This document shows positions 36,537 through 51,000 of a stretch of 64,000 bases of DNA, one piece after another. The stretch is from NCBI GenBank assembly GCA_019722365.1, contig JADFUC010000162.1:1-64000 (forward strand). The letters are read 5' to 3'. Origin of the DNA: Lithospermum erythrorhizon (Eukaryota > Streptophyta > Magnoliopsida > Boraginales > Boraginaceae). Each line of letters starts with the position of its first letter. The stretch's first letter is position 1. The notes beneath the pieces are model-generated. The model made no database searches and was not told the DNA's origin. It saw only the letters and a list, made by a program, of their open reading frames with translations. A program made the position numbers and the translations under genes.

Positions 36537-36655
36537 CCACACCCAAAACAGTGTTAAAATACTGTAAATGAGTATTTTGTCTCTAAATAAAACTTCTACA
36601 AACATTACACTAACAAATAGGGGAGCAAAATAGTCATTTCACCCCTTTTTATCTT
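36537..36655. mobile_element. Short MITE upstream of TK
   Basis: Same block order as 26,085-26,215: cacacccaaaacagt, then tctctaaataaaacttct, then gcaaaatagtcatttcacc, in the same orientation. It lies at the upstream edge of the TK leader/promoter. Confidence 0.5.
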
Positions 36656-37009
36656 ACTGTGTGAATTTAGCTCAGGTCATAGATTGGGGCGGTAATGGTA
36701 ATCAAAAGTGTTCGAGCAAGCCAGACGGCCCCGCATTTTCGTTTCGCTTGCATGTAATTCTGGCAGCTTTTCATTACCGCATTTTTCGGTTTTGCTCTCT
36801 GCTCGACAATCGTTTTCGGTTTTGTTCGCTCGAAGCCTGCTTATCGGTGTGGTTCGATGCTATTCGGTGTTATTTTTTCAAGGAAAATATTAAATACCGA
36901 AATTGAACATTCAATTTGTCAAAATACATATTAATCAATTGCTCAACAAATAAGAAGTCAATTTTGTCAAAATAAATATTCATCAATGTGAATAATAATC
37001 AGATTGGTG
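36656..37009. other. Spacer with TTCGGTTTT repeats
   Basis: Contains repeated ttttcggttttg words (36,788-36,850) of the kind seen in subterminal regions of hAT elements. Ends were not defined. No ORF is supported. Confidence 0.35.
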
Positions 37010-37640
37010 ATGAGTAATTACATTTTCGCTTAATTAAAACCATATTATTGAGCCACTACAGTGTTTCAAAGATTTCACAAATATAACTTATCCTCCTTAG
37101 GATCCGATTGATAGGTTATAGAGTAGAATATGTCAAATTTTAATGTACTTTGATACTAAATTGTTAAATAAAATTATAACTAATTTAATTATGTAAATAT
37201 ATACATAATATATTAAAAATTATATTATCGACGCGACTTATCGCTTACAAACCTGCAAAAGTTTCTGTTTTGAAACTGCTTGAACTATATCATAGCGGTT
37301 GAAAATCCAACTGTCGGTCAAATCGGAAGCGATTCGAAGATCTGTCTGGTTTTTCATTGTTCATCCCTACTCAGAATCATCTTATTTTTCCATGGAAGGG
37401 GTTCCATTCTTTAGGTGTAATATACACTATTAAATAGTATTTTGTGAGTGAAATTTTAATTTTATTCTCTTACTTTTTTAAGTGTAGTAATTGAGAAAGT
37501 TTTAAGGAATAAAATAGTACTCTCACTCCTAAAAAACACTATTATATGGTGTGTGTAGTGTTCCTCGCTCGAATTCCCATTGCGAACGCTAGACACCTAA
37601 GTAAACGAGCATCAGAAGCTTGACCAATGGAGACCAGCCG
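37010..37640 (+). repeat. Solitary copy of the satellite host segment
   Basis: About 600 bases matching the larger part of each 872-bp unit of the array at 41.9-53.5 kb, in the same orientation. Landmarks are accatattattgagccacta, ctccttaggatc, aatatgtcaaattttaatgt, ccattctttaggtgtaatat and gtactctcactcctaaaaaa. It lacks the hAT 3' end that each array unit has. It therefore looks like a single dispersed copy of the DNA that was captured into the array. Its last part (37,420-37,580) is the reverse of the short promoter MITE. Confidence 0.75.
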
Positions 37641-38866
37641 ATTTAACTCCCTGCTTCAAGAGTAATGGGTGGAAACTATTAGGATGATGGTATGATCTTT
37701 TGAGAGAGGAAGAAAGGAGTACATGTATAAGCTTACATTTAGGGCCATTTTTCATGGCTTATTTTCCTATTCCCGTAAATTATTGTAGTTTTTTCAATTT
37801 TCCTCCTAATACTAATATCTTTTTATATTACTCCCTCATACTATTATCTTTTTAAATATCTCTATCCACTATATTTGATTTTTTAGTTTGATTCATTGAC
37901 TTGTTTTTAATAATAAGGGTTAGATCCATTGACTTCCTCTCTAAATTAGTATAATAAGAGTATTATACATTTTATAAGGATTAGGTTAGTTCATTGACTT
38001 CCTCTACTCCAATTCTAATAATACATATATATAGAACTCTAATAATAACCTTAGTATAAATATTTTTATCAACACATCCTACCCAAAAAAACTAGTATCA
38101 TTTCTCAATCAAAGGCTTAATTTCTTATTGCCCCCTATACTATTAGATAAGTTTCAAATTTCCCTCTAATACTATTATCTTTTCAAGTTTCCCCCTAAAC
38201 TACACTAAGTTTCAAATTGCCCCCTGATGTGATGAAATTTTATTTTAGCAAAAGGACAAACTCGAAATTACACTTAAACCAAATTTTTTTGGACACTTTT
38301 GAAAATAACTAAACATGTATACCAAAACATTAATTAAAAACTATATTTAAACCCTCTTCATTTTCATCCACACCCCCCTCTTATCTTATTCTTATTCCAG
38401 GTACCCCCTTCCCGGGCTATCTTCTTCATCAACATCACCAATGTCACCGCCAACCTGCCACCACCAACAACCTTCCACCATTGCAATATTCAAAGATCAA
38501 GAAACCAAAATTATAATAATAGGAATTATAATCAGAAGGAAAATTATGAATATGGGAGATGGATACTAATATGTGGAGAAATGGGAGTTGTCTCACAAAT
38601 GTTTCACTCAAGTGATGAAGATGAGCAACAGTAATAATCATTTTCATCATCACTAAAACTATTCAGAAACAATTCATCAATGAGTTGTTTCAAGGTCCAA
38701 CAAAAACTCAGTTATTTTTCTCACTAGTCATCATCCAACCACCACTCATCTAACAATTCAAGGTCCAACAGAAATTAAGCCTCAATCAAATGTGTACATA
38801 ATATTTATACTATGATCCGTAATTAAAGACACAAATAAAATGGAGGATCGAATAGAGTTATAGAGG
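37641..38866. other. Spacer with C-rich repeat fragments
   Basis: Repeated ttccccctaatactattatc-type phrases (37,790-37,870 and 38,120-38,230) resemble ends of long-TIR non-autonomous elements. No gene is supported. Confidence 0.4.
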
Positions 38867-41800
38867 CAGGGCGGAGGAAGTATATCGCAAGCAGGTCTCC
38901 CCCTGGATTTTTAAAAAAATTAGTTATTATATCTATATATATATTTCAATCATAGTTTTAATATAATAATAATTGTATTTATGGAACATTATTTTGTGAT
39001 TGTTGTTTATATTTGATTTAAATTAGTAAATGGGCAAGAGTTTTCTGTTCATTAAAACTCTTTCAAAGCGTTGATATAGTTTTAATAATAATAATTGCAT
39101 TGATATGTTTTCTGGCCAAAGACTATTGAATATTGATGGTACTATTGTTCAATAAAACTCCAAACTCCAATTAAATTCAAAAAACTCCTCCATGCTGGTA
39201 CTATTGTCTCTTAAGTTTGTAGTTATCGATTTGATTCACCTTCTTGAACTTCCGGCCACCAGACTCATTTGAAATTTGAGAATTGATATTTAAGGTACTT
39301 GTTATTTTTTAACACTGTGAACCTCAATTTATTATTGAATTATGTTTTATTTTTTCAAATAAAATATTTAGATTTAAATTGTATATTGGGGTTGTAATTG
39401 ATAATCTTTTCAATTTATTTATATCAGAAACTGAAGAAAATTATTAGAAAGGATCTTAGAAAATAAGTGAAATGTGAAAAAAATATTATGTAGACTAGTG
39501 AAAATTATACTTGTGTGATACTTGGCGTTGGTGATAAAAGAGCACTAAACAATAAAGTACTGGAGTGATTACGATGATTGAATTAATTGTATTCTAATAT
39601 CTCAACTTTTATACTTTTATTTTAGGATATTTAATTGGAAAAACAACTAGAATTGATTCTTATTTCAAGAGAAAAGAGCAACCTAATCCATTATTAAATG
39701 ATACACAACCTGTAGAGGTTGAGCATTCTATAACATATGTGGAGATTCCTAAACTAACTGGTAATAAGAGAGCTAGAATTGAAGACTTGATATTGATGTT
39801 TAAGATTGCATCCGCTCTGAACGATTTTAATTGGTAGCATCCGTTTGACAAACGGTATAAAATTGTATTTAAATACATTAATCGGCGACTGGTCGAATAC
39901 CACCATGAAAGATTCAACATCCGCCCATCCTTCATCCTTAAAATTTCAAGAATCTTGATTTGTAACTCATCCATGATTAGAGTACTCAAAGCAAAAATGC
40001 AGCATTTTGTCTTCCTTGTTTTTTGTTTAATCGCCCAGAAAATCCAAAACATTCACAATTACTGATTTGAAATTGGAAAAGGTAAAAATGGAATAAATGA
40101 TTGTGCTTTTTTGACTCATATGGAAGCCACCTTTCCCAAGATATCGTGGTAAAATCAGTGTTGGGACTTGATGAATCAATCTCAACATATAACACATGCA
40201 TTTGAGAGACATACCTCACAAAGGATTCCAGAAATAGAATGCTTGAGAAAGTTTCTATTGATGGTATTGTATTTGATACTTCATGGTTACCACTTAGAAG
40301 TCATGATGAGAAGAAGCAGTCATTGAATCGAGAAATTTATTCAGTTGTTTAACCTTTGATTCCTATGTCAAGGAGGAAAAGAGAGATTGGGACACTTCCT
40401 GAAATGTAACTGATTTCAGGCCAGACTCAAAAGAAATTATTGAAATTATTTCTCAAAAGTCAGAATTTAAGGGAGGAAATTGTGATGCTATAGCGTAATT
40501 ATTGGTGGATGAAACTACATAAGGGGGGTAAAGAGGATGGCCATTGTCTTAAGATTTGTGGATAGAAAAGGTATTCTACGAGAGTATTTGTTTGATAGGT
40601 GCATGTGAACACCTCATCCCTTACATTGAAGAATGAAATTATTTATGTAATTTCACATGGCCTTAGACTACAATATTCATGGCCATGATAAGGATTATTA
40701 CAGAATAAGCAGGTCGGCTCAATGGTTTACAAGTTTTGATTGCCAATGAATGTGTCTCATGCATATTATGTCCATTGTTTAGCTCACGCCTTCCGCTTGA
40801 CATTAGTCACAACTCTTCTGAGGTCCTTTATATGAAAACACTTTGAGAAACCGAAATATATTTTTAATTCAAAATCGTTCGGGCCAAGCGCAATGACGAG
40901 TTACATGATTTTCAAACGTAAGAAAACCACTTTAATGACTAAACATGTGAGCTTGAAATCGAAGCGGACTTAATCAAATTGGTAACCCAAAGGCGTAAGA
41001 TATACTACGGGTTCTCACTTAAAGTCGGACAGTTTAATCATTAATGTTTAACGCCACACGAGTTCTTTGGATCATCAAGAAGGAAATACACCTACTCAAC
41101 GTGGTCAAGCATTTCTAGCTTTAGAATCATTAAAGAGTTTTGAATTTATTCTCATGTTATATTTTGTAAAACAAATTATGGAGATCACTGATGCTTTTTC
41201 TCAGTTCTCCTAAGTCTCGATTATCATAATGTTTTTACATTGGTTGAAACAACCAAAATACTTATCCAGAGGCTAAGAGATAATGGATGGGATGAATTGC
41301 TTTCGAAAGTAAGACAATTTTTTGATAGCCACAACATAAAAGTTCCGCATCGAGCAGTCTATATAAGGGAGGCGAGGATCGCTCCAGTTTTAATTTAGTA
41401 ATGCTACAATTGAAAGTCATTATCCCATTGAAATTTTTATGCCACTATCGATTTTCACTAAGAGTTTAATACCGCTTCAATATAACTATAAATTTGATTT
41501 CTCTTAGTTGCGCTATTGATTCCAAAAATGTATTTCTTTCGATGTCAAAAGTTTAGAACTTGACAAAATATTATCTAGGAAGATTTTTTCCTAACTGTGA
41601 GAAGGAGAAATACTTAGAATGGATTGAAGACATTATGAAGCTCGAATATCTATAAATGAAGAGTTGAAACCTTTTCAAACATTAAGTGTGTAAATGGATG
41701 TTTAAATGTGGAGATCAACTACACATCCTTGTTATAATAGAGTCATGTTGTTTAGTCCAAACACTTCCTAAGCTTTCAACGCAACCGTTAACGTGTTTTT

Positions 41801-42030
41801 CGCTCAGAATCAACAAGCTCGCACAAAGATGGCGTATGATTTTCTTCCGACGCTTTGATTGCATATGTCAGAAAGAGAATTTGTAGATAATTATTAGCAT
41901 AGTTCTATCATTGATTCATTTCTGATAAGCAATGACGCAGAGTATGTTTCTGGTTTAATTAATAAAAATTTCTAGTTTTTTTAGTCTGCTTAATTTGGCC
42001 TCCTATCTTTAAATCCTGCTCCATACGTAA
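38867..42030 (+). mobile_element. hAT (Tip100-like) DNA transposon
   Basis: The left end CAGGGCGGAGG, followed by ccccctggatttttaaaaa, matches the ends of plant Tip100-type hAT elements. The body carries a decayed DUF4371 transposase on +. The right end (about 41,935-42,030) ends in aatttggcctcctatctt followed by aaatcctgctcca, the usual inverted counterpart of the left end. This right end is repeated in every unit of the adjoining satellite, so the original right border and 8-bp target duplication cannot be read. Confidence 0.7.
39630..41935 (+). pseudogene. hAT transposase pseudogene (TTF/DUF4371)
   Basis: Recognisable pieces in the right order on +: the N-terminal leader RIDSYFKRKEQPNPLL (about 39,650-39,800); MAIVLRFVDRKGILREYLF in the catalytic core (about 40,538-40,600), then degraded equivalents of the RGQGYDGASNM and YVHCFAH segments; FEFILMLYFVKQIMEITDAFSQ and VETTKILIQRLRDNGWDELL (about 41,140-41,310); FFDSHNIKVPH; and a mangled C-terminal dimerisation region up to about 41,930. 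Stops and frameshifts occur throughout, and 39,840-40,200 has no match to the family. It differs in sequence from the DUF4371 pseudogene at 18.6 kb, so they are separate lineages. Confidence 0.75.
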
Positions 42031-45000
42031 GCAATTTAATGTATACCCTAAGCTAATGAATAGGAGTGAAAATCTCTCTGTTTTAGGCGATCTTGGCGAT
42101 TTTAACTCCTTCATCATCGCTTCTCCTCTCCGCTGCCTTACGGGCGACGGAGAACCACACCAACCACCTCCTCACCACGAGGACTTTAAGACCTCCTATG
42201 AAAGCATATGAATTTTTCATGAATCATCAAACCATATTGTTGAGCCACTACGTAAGTCAAAGTACCACAAATATAATCATTATCCTCCTTAGGGATCTAA
42301 TTGATAAAATATAGAGTAGAATATGTCAACTTTTTAATGTAATTTGGATACCAAATTGTTAAATAAATTATAAATCTCAATTTAATTATGTAAATATATA
42401 TAATATATTTAAAATTATATTATCACAGCGATTCAAGGGTTTTGGTAAACCGCAAAAGTTTCGTTATGAAATTGTTCGAACCATATCATGCCGCGAAAAA
42501 ATCCAACTAGTCGGTTGAAATCGGTGCGCATTAGGACTCCATTCGCTGTCTGGTTGTTCCGTCCTTATCGTAACTAAGAATTTCGTTTTCCGCAGCGGGT
42601 TCCATTCTTTAGGTGTATTATACACTATTAAATATATTTTAGAGTGAAATTTTAATTTTATTCTTTACTTTTTATGTAGTAATTGAGAAATGAGGAATAA
42701 ATAGTACTCTCACTCCTAAAAAACACTATTATATTATGCTGTAGTATTCTTCGCTCGAATTCTACTAGAACGTTTCTTGTATTGAATTGGTTAAATGGTG
42801 ACCGTGAATTTCGACGTAGTGTATTTCTAGTTTAATTAATAAAATTTCTAGTTTTTTCAGTTTTAATTTGATTCTATCTTCAAATCCTGCCCACATTTAA
42901 GCAATTAATGCATACTTGGGTTAATGAATAGGAAGTGAAAATCTCTCTATTTTGTGATCTCAAGCGATTTTAACTCCTTCATCATCGCCCTCTCCGCCTC
43001 GGCCTTACGGGCGACCTGAGAACCACACCAACCACCTCCTCACCACGAGGACGGAAGACTCCTATGAAAGTTTATAAAGGAATTTTTCATGAATCATCAA
43101 ACCATATTAATAGCCACTATTAAGAAGTCAAAGTACTGTATAATCATTATCCTCCCAGGATCTAATCGATAAGGGTCATATAATACGTCAAATTTTAACG
43201 CATTTGATACTAAATTGTTAACAAATTATAAATCTCAATTTAATTATGTAAATATATATAATATATTTAAAATTATATTATCTGGCAGCGATCTCACATG
43301 TTTTTGGTAAACCAAGAAAAAGTTTCGTTAAGGAAATTGTTTGAACCATATTCCATGGAAAAAATCCAACTAATCGGTTGAAATCGCGATTAGGACGATC
43401 TGTCTGGGTTTTTCTCTGTTGTTCCCATCCTTACCGGTAACTAGTAATTCTCTGTTTCTTCCTGTAAATGGGGTTCCATTCTTTAGAGGTGTAATATACA
43501 CCATTAACAGTATTTCAGGAGTGAAATTTTAATTTTATTCTTTACTTTTAAGTGTAGAATTGAGAGTTTTATGAATAAAATAGTACTTCACCCAAAACAC
43601 TATTATGTTGCGTAGTATTCTTCGCTCGACCCTAATGTGAACGCTCGTATTGAATCGCTGGGGAACGAGGGACCTCAGAATTTTGACGTGAAAGTGTATT
43701 TCTAGTTTAATTAATAAAATTTCTAGTTTTTTTCAGTTTTACTCTGCCTCCTATCTTCAAACTCGCTCCATGAAGCAATTCTACGGCCACCCCAAGCCAA
43801 CGAACGTAGCGAAAAACTCATTTTAGGATCTCATTACCTTAACCTCCACACGTCCTCCCACGGGCCTTACGGCTAATGAGAACCACCAACCACCTCCTCA
43901 CCAATAGGACGGAAGAATTCTAGCGAAAGCGATAAAGGAATTTTTCATGAATCAATAAACCATATTGTCGGGAGTCACTACAACAAGTCAAAGTACTCAC
44001 AAATATAATCCTCATCCTCCTTAGGATCCAATTGATAGGTCATAGAGTAGAATATGTCAAATTTTTAATGGACTTGATACTAAATTGTTAAATAAAATTA
44101 TAAATCTCAATTTAATTATGTAAATATATATATAATATATTAAAAATTATATTATCGGTGTATTCTGCAAGTGTTTTGCAAAAACCGCAAAAAGTTTCTA
44201 AGTTATGAAATTGTTTGAACCATATCGGCGGCCAAAGCAAAAAATTCAATCTGTCAAGTTGAAATCGGGTGCGATTAGACGATTCAATTGGGTTTTTCTC
44301 ATGTTCCCATCCTTACTGCAACTAATTTCGGTTTTTCCGTGTATGTGGGTTCCATTCTTTAGGTGTAATATGTACACTATTAACAGTATTTTAGAAAGGA
44401 AATTTAATTTTGCCCTCTTACTTTTATGTAGTAATTAGAGAAAGTTTTAAGGAAATAAAATAGTACTCTCACCCTAAAAACACTATTATACGGCCACAGG
44501 TAGTATTTTCTGCCTCACTCCCAATAGGAACGTTTTATTGAATCGTTAAATGAGGACCAGAATTTTGACGCAGTTTTATTTAGTTTAATTAATAAAATTT
44601 CTAGTTTTTTTCAGTTTTAATTTGGCCCTATCTTCAAATCCTGCTCCACATGTAAGCAATTCTAATGACAATTTAAGCTAATGAATAGAAGGAAATTTAT
44701 TTTAGGGATCTTGGCGATTTAACTCCTTCATCGCTTCCTCTCCGCTGCCTTATGGCGACGGAGTAACCGACACCAACCACTCCTCACAGGACTGAAGAAT
44801 TCTATGAAAGTTTATAAAGGAATTTTTCATGAATCATCAAAACTATATTGCTGAGCTACTCATAAGAAGTCAAAGTACTACAAATATAATCATTATCCTC
44901 CTTAGATCTAATCATAGGTCATGTGAGTAGAATATGTCAAATTTAATGTACTTGATAATTAAATTGTTAAATAAAATTATAAATCTCAATTTAATTATGG

Positions 45001-48000
45001 TAAATATATATATATAATATATTAAAATTATATTATCGGTGCGATCAAGCGGCTTTTTGCAAACCAAAAAAGTTTCGTTATGAAATGAACTATCTGTTGT
45101 TGAAAAATCCAACTAAGTTTGGTCAATCAAAAAGTATTGGGGTGATCTATCTGTTGGGGTTTTTCTCATGTTCCCATCCTTAATGGGTAACTAAATTTCG
45201 TTTTTCCGCAAGGGTTCCATTCTTTTGTGTGTACATACACTATTAAATAGTATTTGTGTGTGAAATTTTAATTTTATTCTCTTACTTTTAAGTGTGAATT
45301 GAGAAAGTTTTATGAATAAATAATTTCACTCCTAAAAACACTATTATATATGCGGTGTAGTATTCTTCGCTCGATCTAATAGGAACGTTTTCATTGAATT
45401 TTGCTAAACGGCGACTGCAAATTTCGACGAGTTGCATTTCTGGGCTTAATTAATAAAATTTCTAGTTTTTTTCTCAGCTTTAATTGCCTCTATCTTCAAA
45501 TCCTGCCCACATGAAGCAATTCTAATGCATAATTCTTAAGCTAATGAATAGAAGTGAAAATCTCTATTTTAGGGACTTGATGCATTTTAACTCCTTCATC
45601 ATCGTTTCCTCTCCACGGCCTTATGGCGACGGAGAAACCACACCACAACCACCTCTCACCACGAGACTAGAAGACTCCTATGAAAGCCGGCAAGGAATTT
45701 TCAAGGAATCATCAAAACCATTATTGAGCCACTACGTAAGTCAAAGTAATTAAATATAATCATTATCCTCCTTAGGATCTAATTGATAGGTCATATAGAA
45801 TATGTCAAATTTTTAATGTACTTGATACTAAATTTGTTAAATAAATTATAAATTTTAATTTATAAATATATATATATAATATATTTAAATTATATTATCG
45901 GTGCGACTGGAAGTGTTTTTGGTAAACCGCGAAAAAAGTTTCAAGTTATGAATTGTTTGAACCATCATGTTGAAAAAACCAACTGTCGGGTCAAATCTAC
46001 ATGATTAGACCCATCTGTCTGGTTTTTCCTGTTGTTCCCATCCCACGGTAACTAGTAATTCCTTTGCTCGCAGCGGGTTCCATTCTTTAGGTGTAATATA
46101 CACTATTAAATAGTATTTTGTGAGTGAAATTATAATTTTATTCTCTTACTTTTTTAAGTGTAGTAATTGAGAAAGGTTTAAGGAATAAAATAGTACTCTC
46201 ACTCCTAAAAAACACTATTATATGGGCGTAGTATTCTCCTGCTCGAATTCTAATGTGAACGCTTTATCAATCGTTAATGACCGTAAATTTTAATGCAGTG
46301 TATTTCTAGTTTAATTAATAAAAATTTCTAGTTTTTTTTCGCTTTTAATTTGGCCTCCTATCTTCAAATCCTGCCCATACGAAGCAAATTTAATGTATAA
46401 ATTTTAAGCAATAGGGAAGTGAAAATCTCTATTTTAGGGATCTTACATTTTAACTCCTTTATCATCATTCCCCTTCCGCCGGCCTTATGGCGACGGAGTA
46501 ACTACACCACACAACCAATTCTCCTCACCCACGAGGACGGAAGCACCTCCTATGAAAGCGATAAAGGAATTTTCGCTTAATCATCAAACCATTGAGCTCA
46601 CTATGTGAAGTCAAAGTACTCACAAATATAATCATTATCCTCCTTTAGATCTAATTGATAGAAGTTTGGTAGAGTAGAATATGTCAAATTTTTAATGTAC
46701 TTGATATCAAATTGTTAAATAAATTATAAATCTCAATTGAAAAATATATATAATATATTAAATTATATTATCGGAAGTATTCGTGCGGTTTTTGTAAACC
46801 GCAAAAGTTTCGTTATGAAATTGTTTGAACCATATCGCGCCATGAAAAATCCAACTAAGTCGGCTGAAATCGCATTAGGACTATCTGTTCGGTTTTTCTC
46901 GTTGTTCCCATCCTACTGTAACTAGTAATTCTGTTTTTCCGCAAATGGTTCATTCTTTAGGTGTACATATACACTAGTCAGTATTTTCAAGGAAAAGAAA
47001 TTTTAATTTTATTCTCTACTTTTTGCTTAGTAATCGAGAGTTTTATGAATAAAATAGTAATTTCACCCTAAAAACACTATTATATGGCGTTAGTATTCTT
47101 CGTCAATTTAATAGAACGCTCTTGTATTGAATCGTTAACGACCGTGAATTTGACGTAGCGATTTCTGGGCTTAATTAATAAAAATTTCTAGTTTTTTTCT
47201 GGGCTTAATTTGGCTCTATCTTCAACCTGTCTACACGAAGCAATTCTAATGCATAATTTTAAGCTAATGAATAGAAGTGAAATCTCTATTTTAGGGGATC
47301 TTGGCCATTTTAACTCCTTCATCGCTTCCTCCACGCCTTCCATGGGCGAATGAGAACCACACCAACCACCTCCTCACCACGGTGACCTTTGTACACTCCC
47401 ATTTAAAGCGATAAAGGAATTTTTCAAGGAATCAATAAACCATACTGCTGAGCCACTACAAAGAAGTCAAAGTATTTCACAAATATAATCATTATCCTCC
47501 TTAGGATCTAATTGATAAGTCATAGAGTAGAATATGTCAAATTTTTAATGTACTTGATACTAAATTGTTAAATAAAATTATAAATCTCAATTAATTATGT
47601 AAATATATATAATATATTTAAAATTATATTATCAAAGACATTCAAGCAGCTGTAAAACCAGAAAAAGTTTCGTTATGAAATTACTTTGAAACTATATCGG
47701 TGTCGTTGAAAAAACTAACTAAGTCGGTCAAATCGTGCTTTTAATAGACGATTCGTTCGGGGTTTTTCTGTTGTTCTATCCTCATCGTGTAACTAGTAAT
47801 TCTTTGTTTTTGCCGGTAATGGGTTCCATTCTTTAGTGTAATATACACTATTAAATAGTATTTTGTGTGTGAAATTTTTAATTTTATTCTCTATTTTTTA
47901 AGTGTAGTAATTGAAAGTTTTAAGGGAATAAAATAGTACTTACCCTAAAAAACACTATTATACGTTGTATTCTTCGCTCAATTCTAATGCGAACGCTTCA

Positions 48001-51000
48001 GATTGAATTTGCTAAACGGCGACCGTAAATTTTGACGTAAAGTGTATTTCTAGTTTTAATTAATAAAATTTCTAGTTCTTTTTTCTGCTTTTAATTTGGC
48101 CTCATCTCAAACTCGCCCACACGGCTAAATTTAATGCATAATTCTGCCTAACGAACAGAAGCAAAATCTCTATTTTAGGACTTCGCCATTTTAACTCCTT
48201 TCATCACGCTTCCCTCCGCCGGCCTTATGGCTTACTGAGAACCACACACCAACCACCTCTCACCACGAGGACGGAAGACTCCTATGAAAGTCGATAAAGG
48301 AATTTTCAATAATCATCAAACCATATTGGTTGAGCCCACTAAAGTGAAGTCAAAGTACTACAAATATAATCATTATCCTCCTTAGATCTATTGATAGGTC
48401 ATGTAGCATGCCAAATTTTAATGTACTGATACTAAATTTAAATAAAATTATAAATTCAATTTAATTATGTAAATATATATAATATATTAAATTACATTAT
48501 CGGTGCGATTCGGTAAGAAAGTTTTTGCAAAAACCAAAAGTTTCGGTTATGAAATTGTTTTGAACCATATCAAAAGTTGCTGAAAAAATCCAACTAAGCG
48601 TTGAACGTACATTGTGACGATTCTGCTCGGGTTTTTCTGTTGTTCCCATCCTTAATGTAACTAGTAATTTCTTTTGCTTTTCCATGTAGTGGGTTCCATT
48701 TTTAGGTAATATACACTATTAAATAGTATTTTGTGTGTAATTTAATTTTAGTTCTCTTTACTTTTTAAGCAAGAGTAATTAGAAAGTTTTAAGGAATAAA
48801 ATAGTACTCTCACTCCTAAAACACTATTATACGGGCGTTGTAGTATTTTTCTGTCAATTTAATAGAACGTTTCAGACAATTTAAACGAGTGAATTTAAGA
48901 ATTTTGACGAAAGTGTATTTCTAGTTTAATTAATAAAAATTTCTAGTTTTTTCAGCTTTAATTTGGCCTCCTATCTTCAAATCCCTGGCCCACACGTAAG
49001 CAATTCTAATGCATAATTTGTTAATGAATAGGAAGTGAAAATCTCTCTATTTTAGGGATCTTGGCGATTTAACTCCTTCATCACTGCTTCCCTCCGCCTC
49101 GGCCTTATGGGCTTATCGAGAACCACACCAACCACCTCTCACCAATGGTAGACTAAGACTTATGAAAGTTAGAAGAATTTTTTCAAGGAATCATCAAAAC
49201 CATATTGTTGAGCCATCAAGAAGTCAAAGTACTCAAATATACTATTCCTCCTTAAGTAGATCTAATTGATAGGTCATAGAGTAGAATATGTCAAATTTTA
49301 ATGTATTTGATACTAAATTGTTAAATAAATTATAAATCTTCAATTTAATTATGTAAATATATATATATATATTTAAAATTATATTATCGGGTGCGATTCG
49401 TATGTTTTTGTAAAACCGCAAAAAGTTTCGTTATGAAATTGTTTGAAACTATATCGGTGCCGTTGAAAATCAACTAAGTTTGCTGGAAATCGGAAAGGAC
49501 AGACCATTCGTTCTAGGTTTTTCCGTTGTTCCTATCCCATCGGGTAACTAGTAATTTCTTTGCCTGCAGCGGGTTCCATTTCTTAGGTGTAATATACAAT
49601 TCATTAAATAGTATTTTGTGAAATTTTAATTTTATTTCTTACTTTAAGTGTAGTAATTGAGAAAGTTTTAAGGGAATAAAATAGTACTTACCCTAAAACA
49701 CTATTATACGGGCGTGTAGTATTCTTCGTCAATTTAATAGAACGTTTCTGTATTGAATTGCTAAATGAGACTGTGAATTTTGACGTAAAGTGTATTTCTA
49801 GTTTAATTAATAAAAATTTCTAGTTTTTTTTTCGCTTTAATTTGCCTCCCATTCAAATCCCGTCTACAATGGCAATTTAATGCATAATTCTTAAGCTAAT
49901 GAATAGGAAAGAAAATCTCTATTTTAGGGATCTTGGCGATTTAACTCCTTTATCATCGTTCTCCTCTCCGCTGCCTTATATGACGGAGAACCACACAACC
50001 AATTTCTCACCACTTGGTGACTGAAGACTTCCCATGAAAGCGATAAAGAATTTTTCAAGTGAATCATCAAACCATATTGTTGAGCCACTACAAGAAGTCA
50101 AAGCTCTACAAATATAATCATTATCCTCCTTAGATCTAATTGATAGGTCATGTAGCAGAATATGTCAAATTTTTAATGTACTGAGCATAAATTGTTAAAT
50201 AAAATTATAAATCTCACCTAATTATGTAAATATATATATATAATATATTTAAATTATATTATCGGTGTATTCGGTGAAAGTTTTTATAAACCAAGCAAAA
50301 AGTTTCGTTATGAAATTGTTTGAAACTATATCGGTGTCAAGTGAAAAAAAATCCAACTAAGTTTCAATAAATCGCGCGATTAGACGATTCGTTCGGTTTT
50401 TCATGTTCCCATCCTTACTGCAACTAGTACTTGCTTCTTCCGTAGTGGGTTCCATTCTTTAGGTGTAATACACTATTAAATAGTATTTTGTGTGTGAAAT
50501 TTTAATTTTATTTCACTTTTTGCTTAGTAATCGGTAAAGTTTTGGAAGAATAAAATAAGATTTCAATTCTAAAAACACTATTATATAAGCAGGTAGTATT
50601 TTCGCTCGAATTCTAATAGGAACGCTCTTGTATTGAATTGCTAAATGAGGACCGTAAATTTTGACGTAAAGTGTATTTCTAGTTTAATTAATAAAATTTC
50701 TAGTTTTTTTTTCAGTTTTAATTTGGCCTCATTCAAACTCGCCCACATTTAAGCAATTTAATGCATAATTTAAGCTAATGAATAGGAAGTGAAAATCTCT
50801 CATTTTGTGATCTTGGCTATTTTAACTCCTCACTGCTTCCCTCTCCGCCGGCCTTGGCGGCGATTTAGAGAACCACCACAACCACCTTCACCACGAGGAC
50901 GGAAGACCTCCTATGAAAGCTATAAAGGAATTTTTCAAGGAATCATCAAAACCATATTGCTGAGCCACTACAAGCAGTTTCAAGCACTACAAATATAATC

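Noticed and set aside
39660..40219. Minus-strand ORFs over the second hAT
   Set aside because: No domain is recognised; the + strand carries hAT transposase pieces around them.
42093..42314. Short ORFs in satellite units (also 45,544 and 50,789)
   Set aside because: The frames are not maintained from unit to unit and end at different stops.
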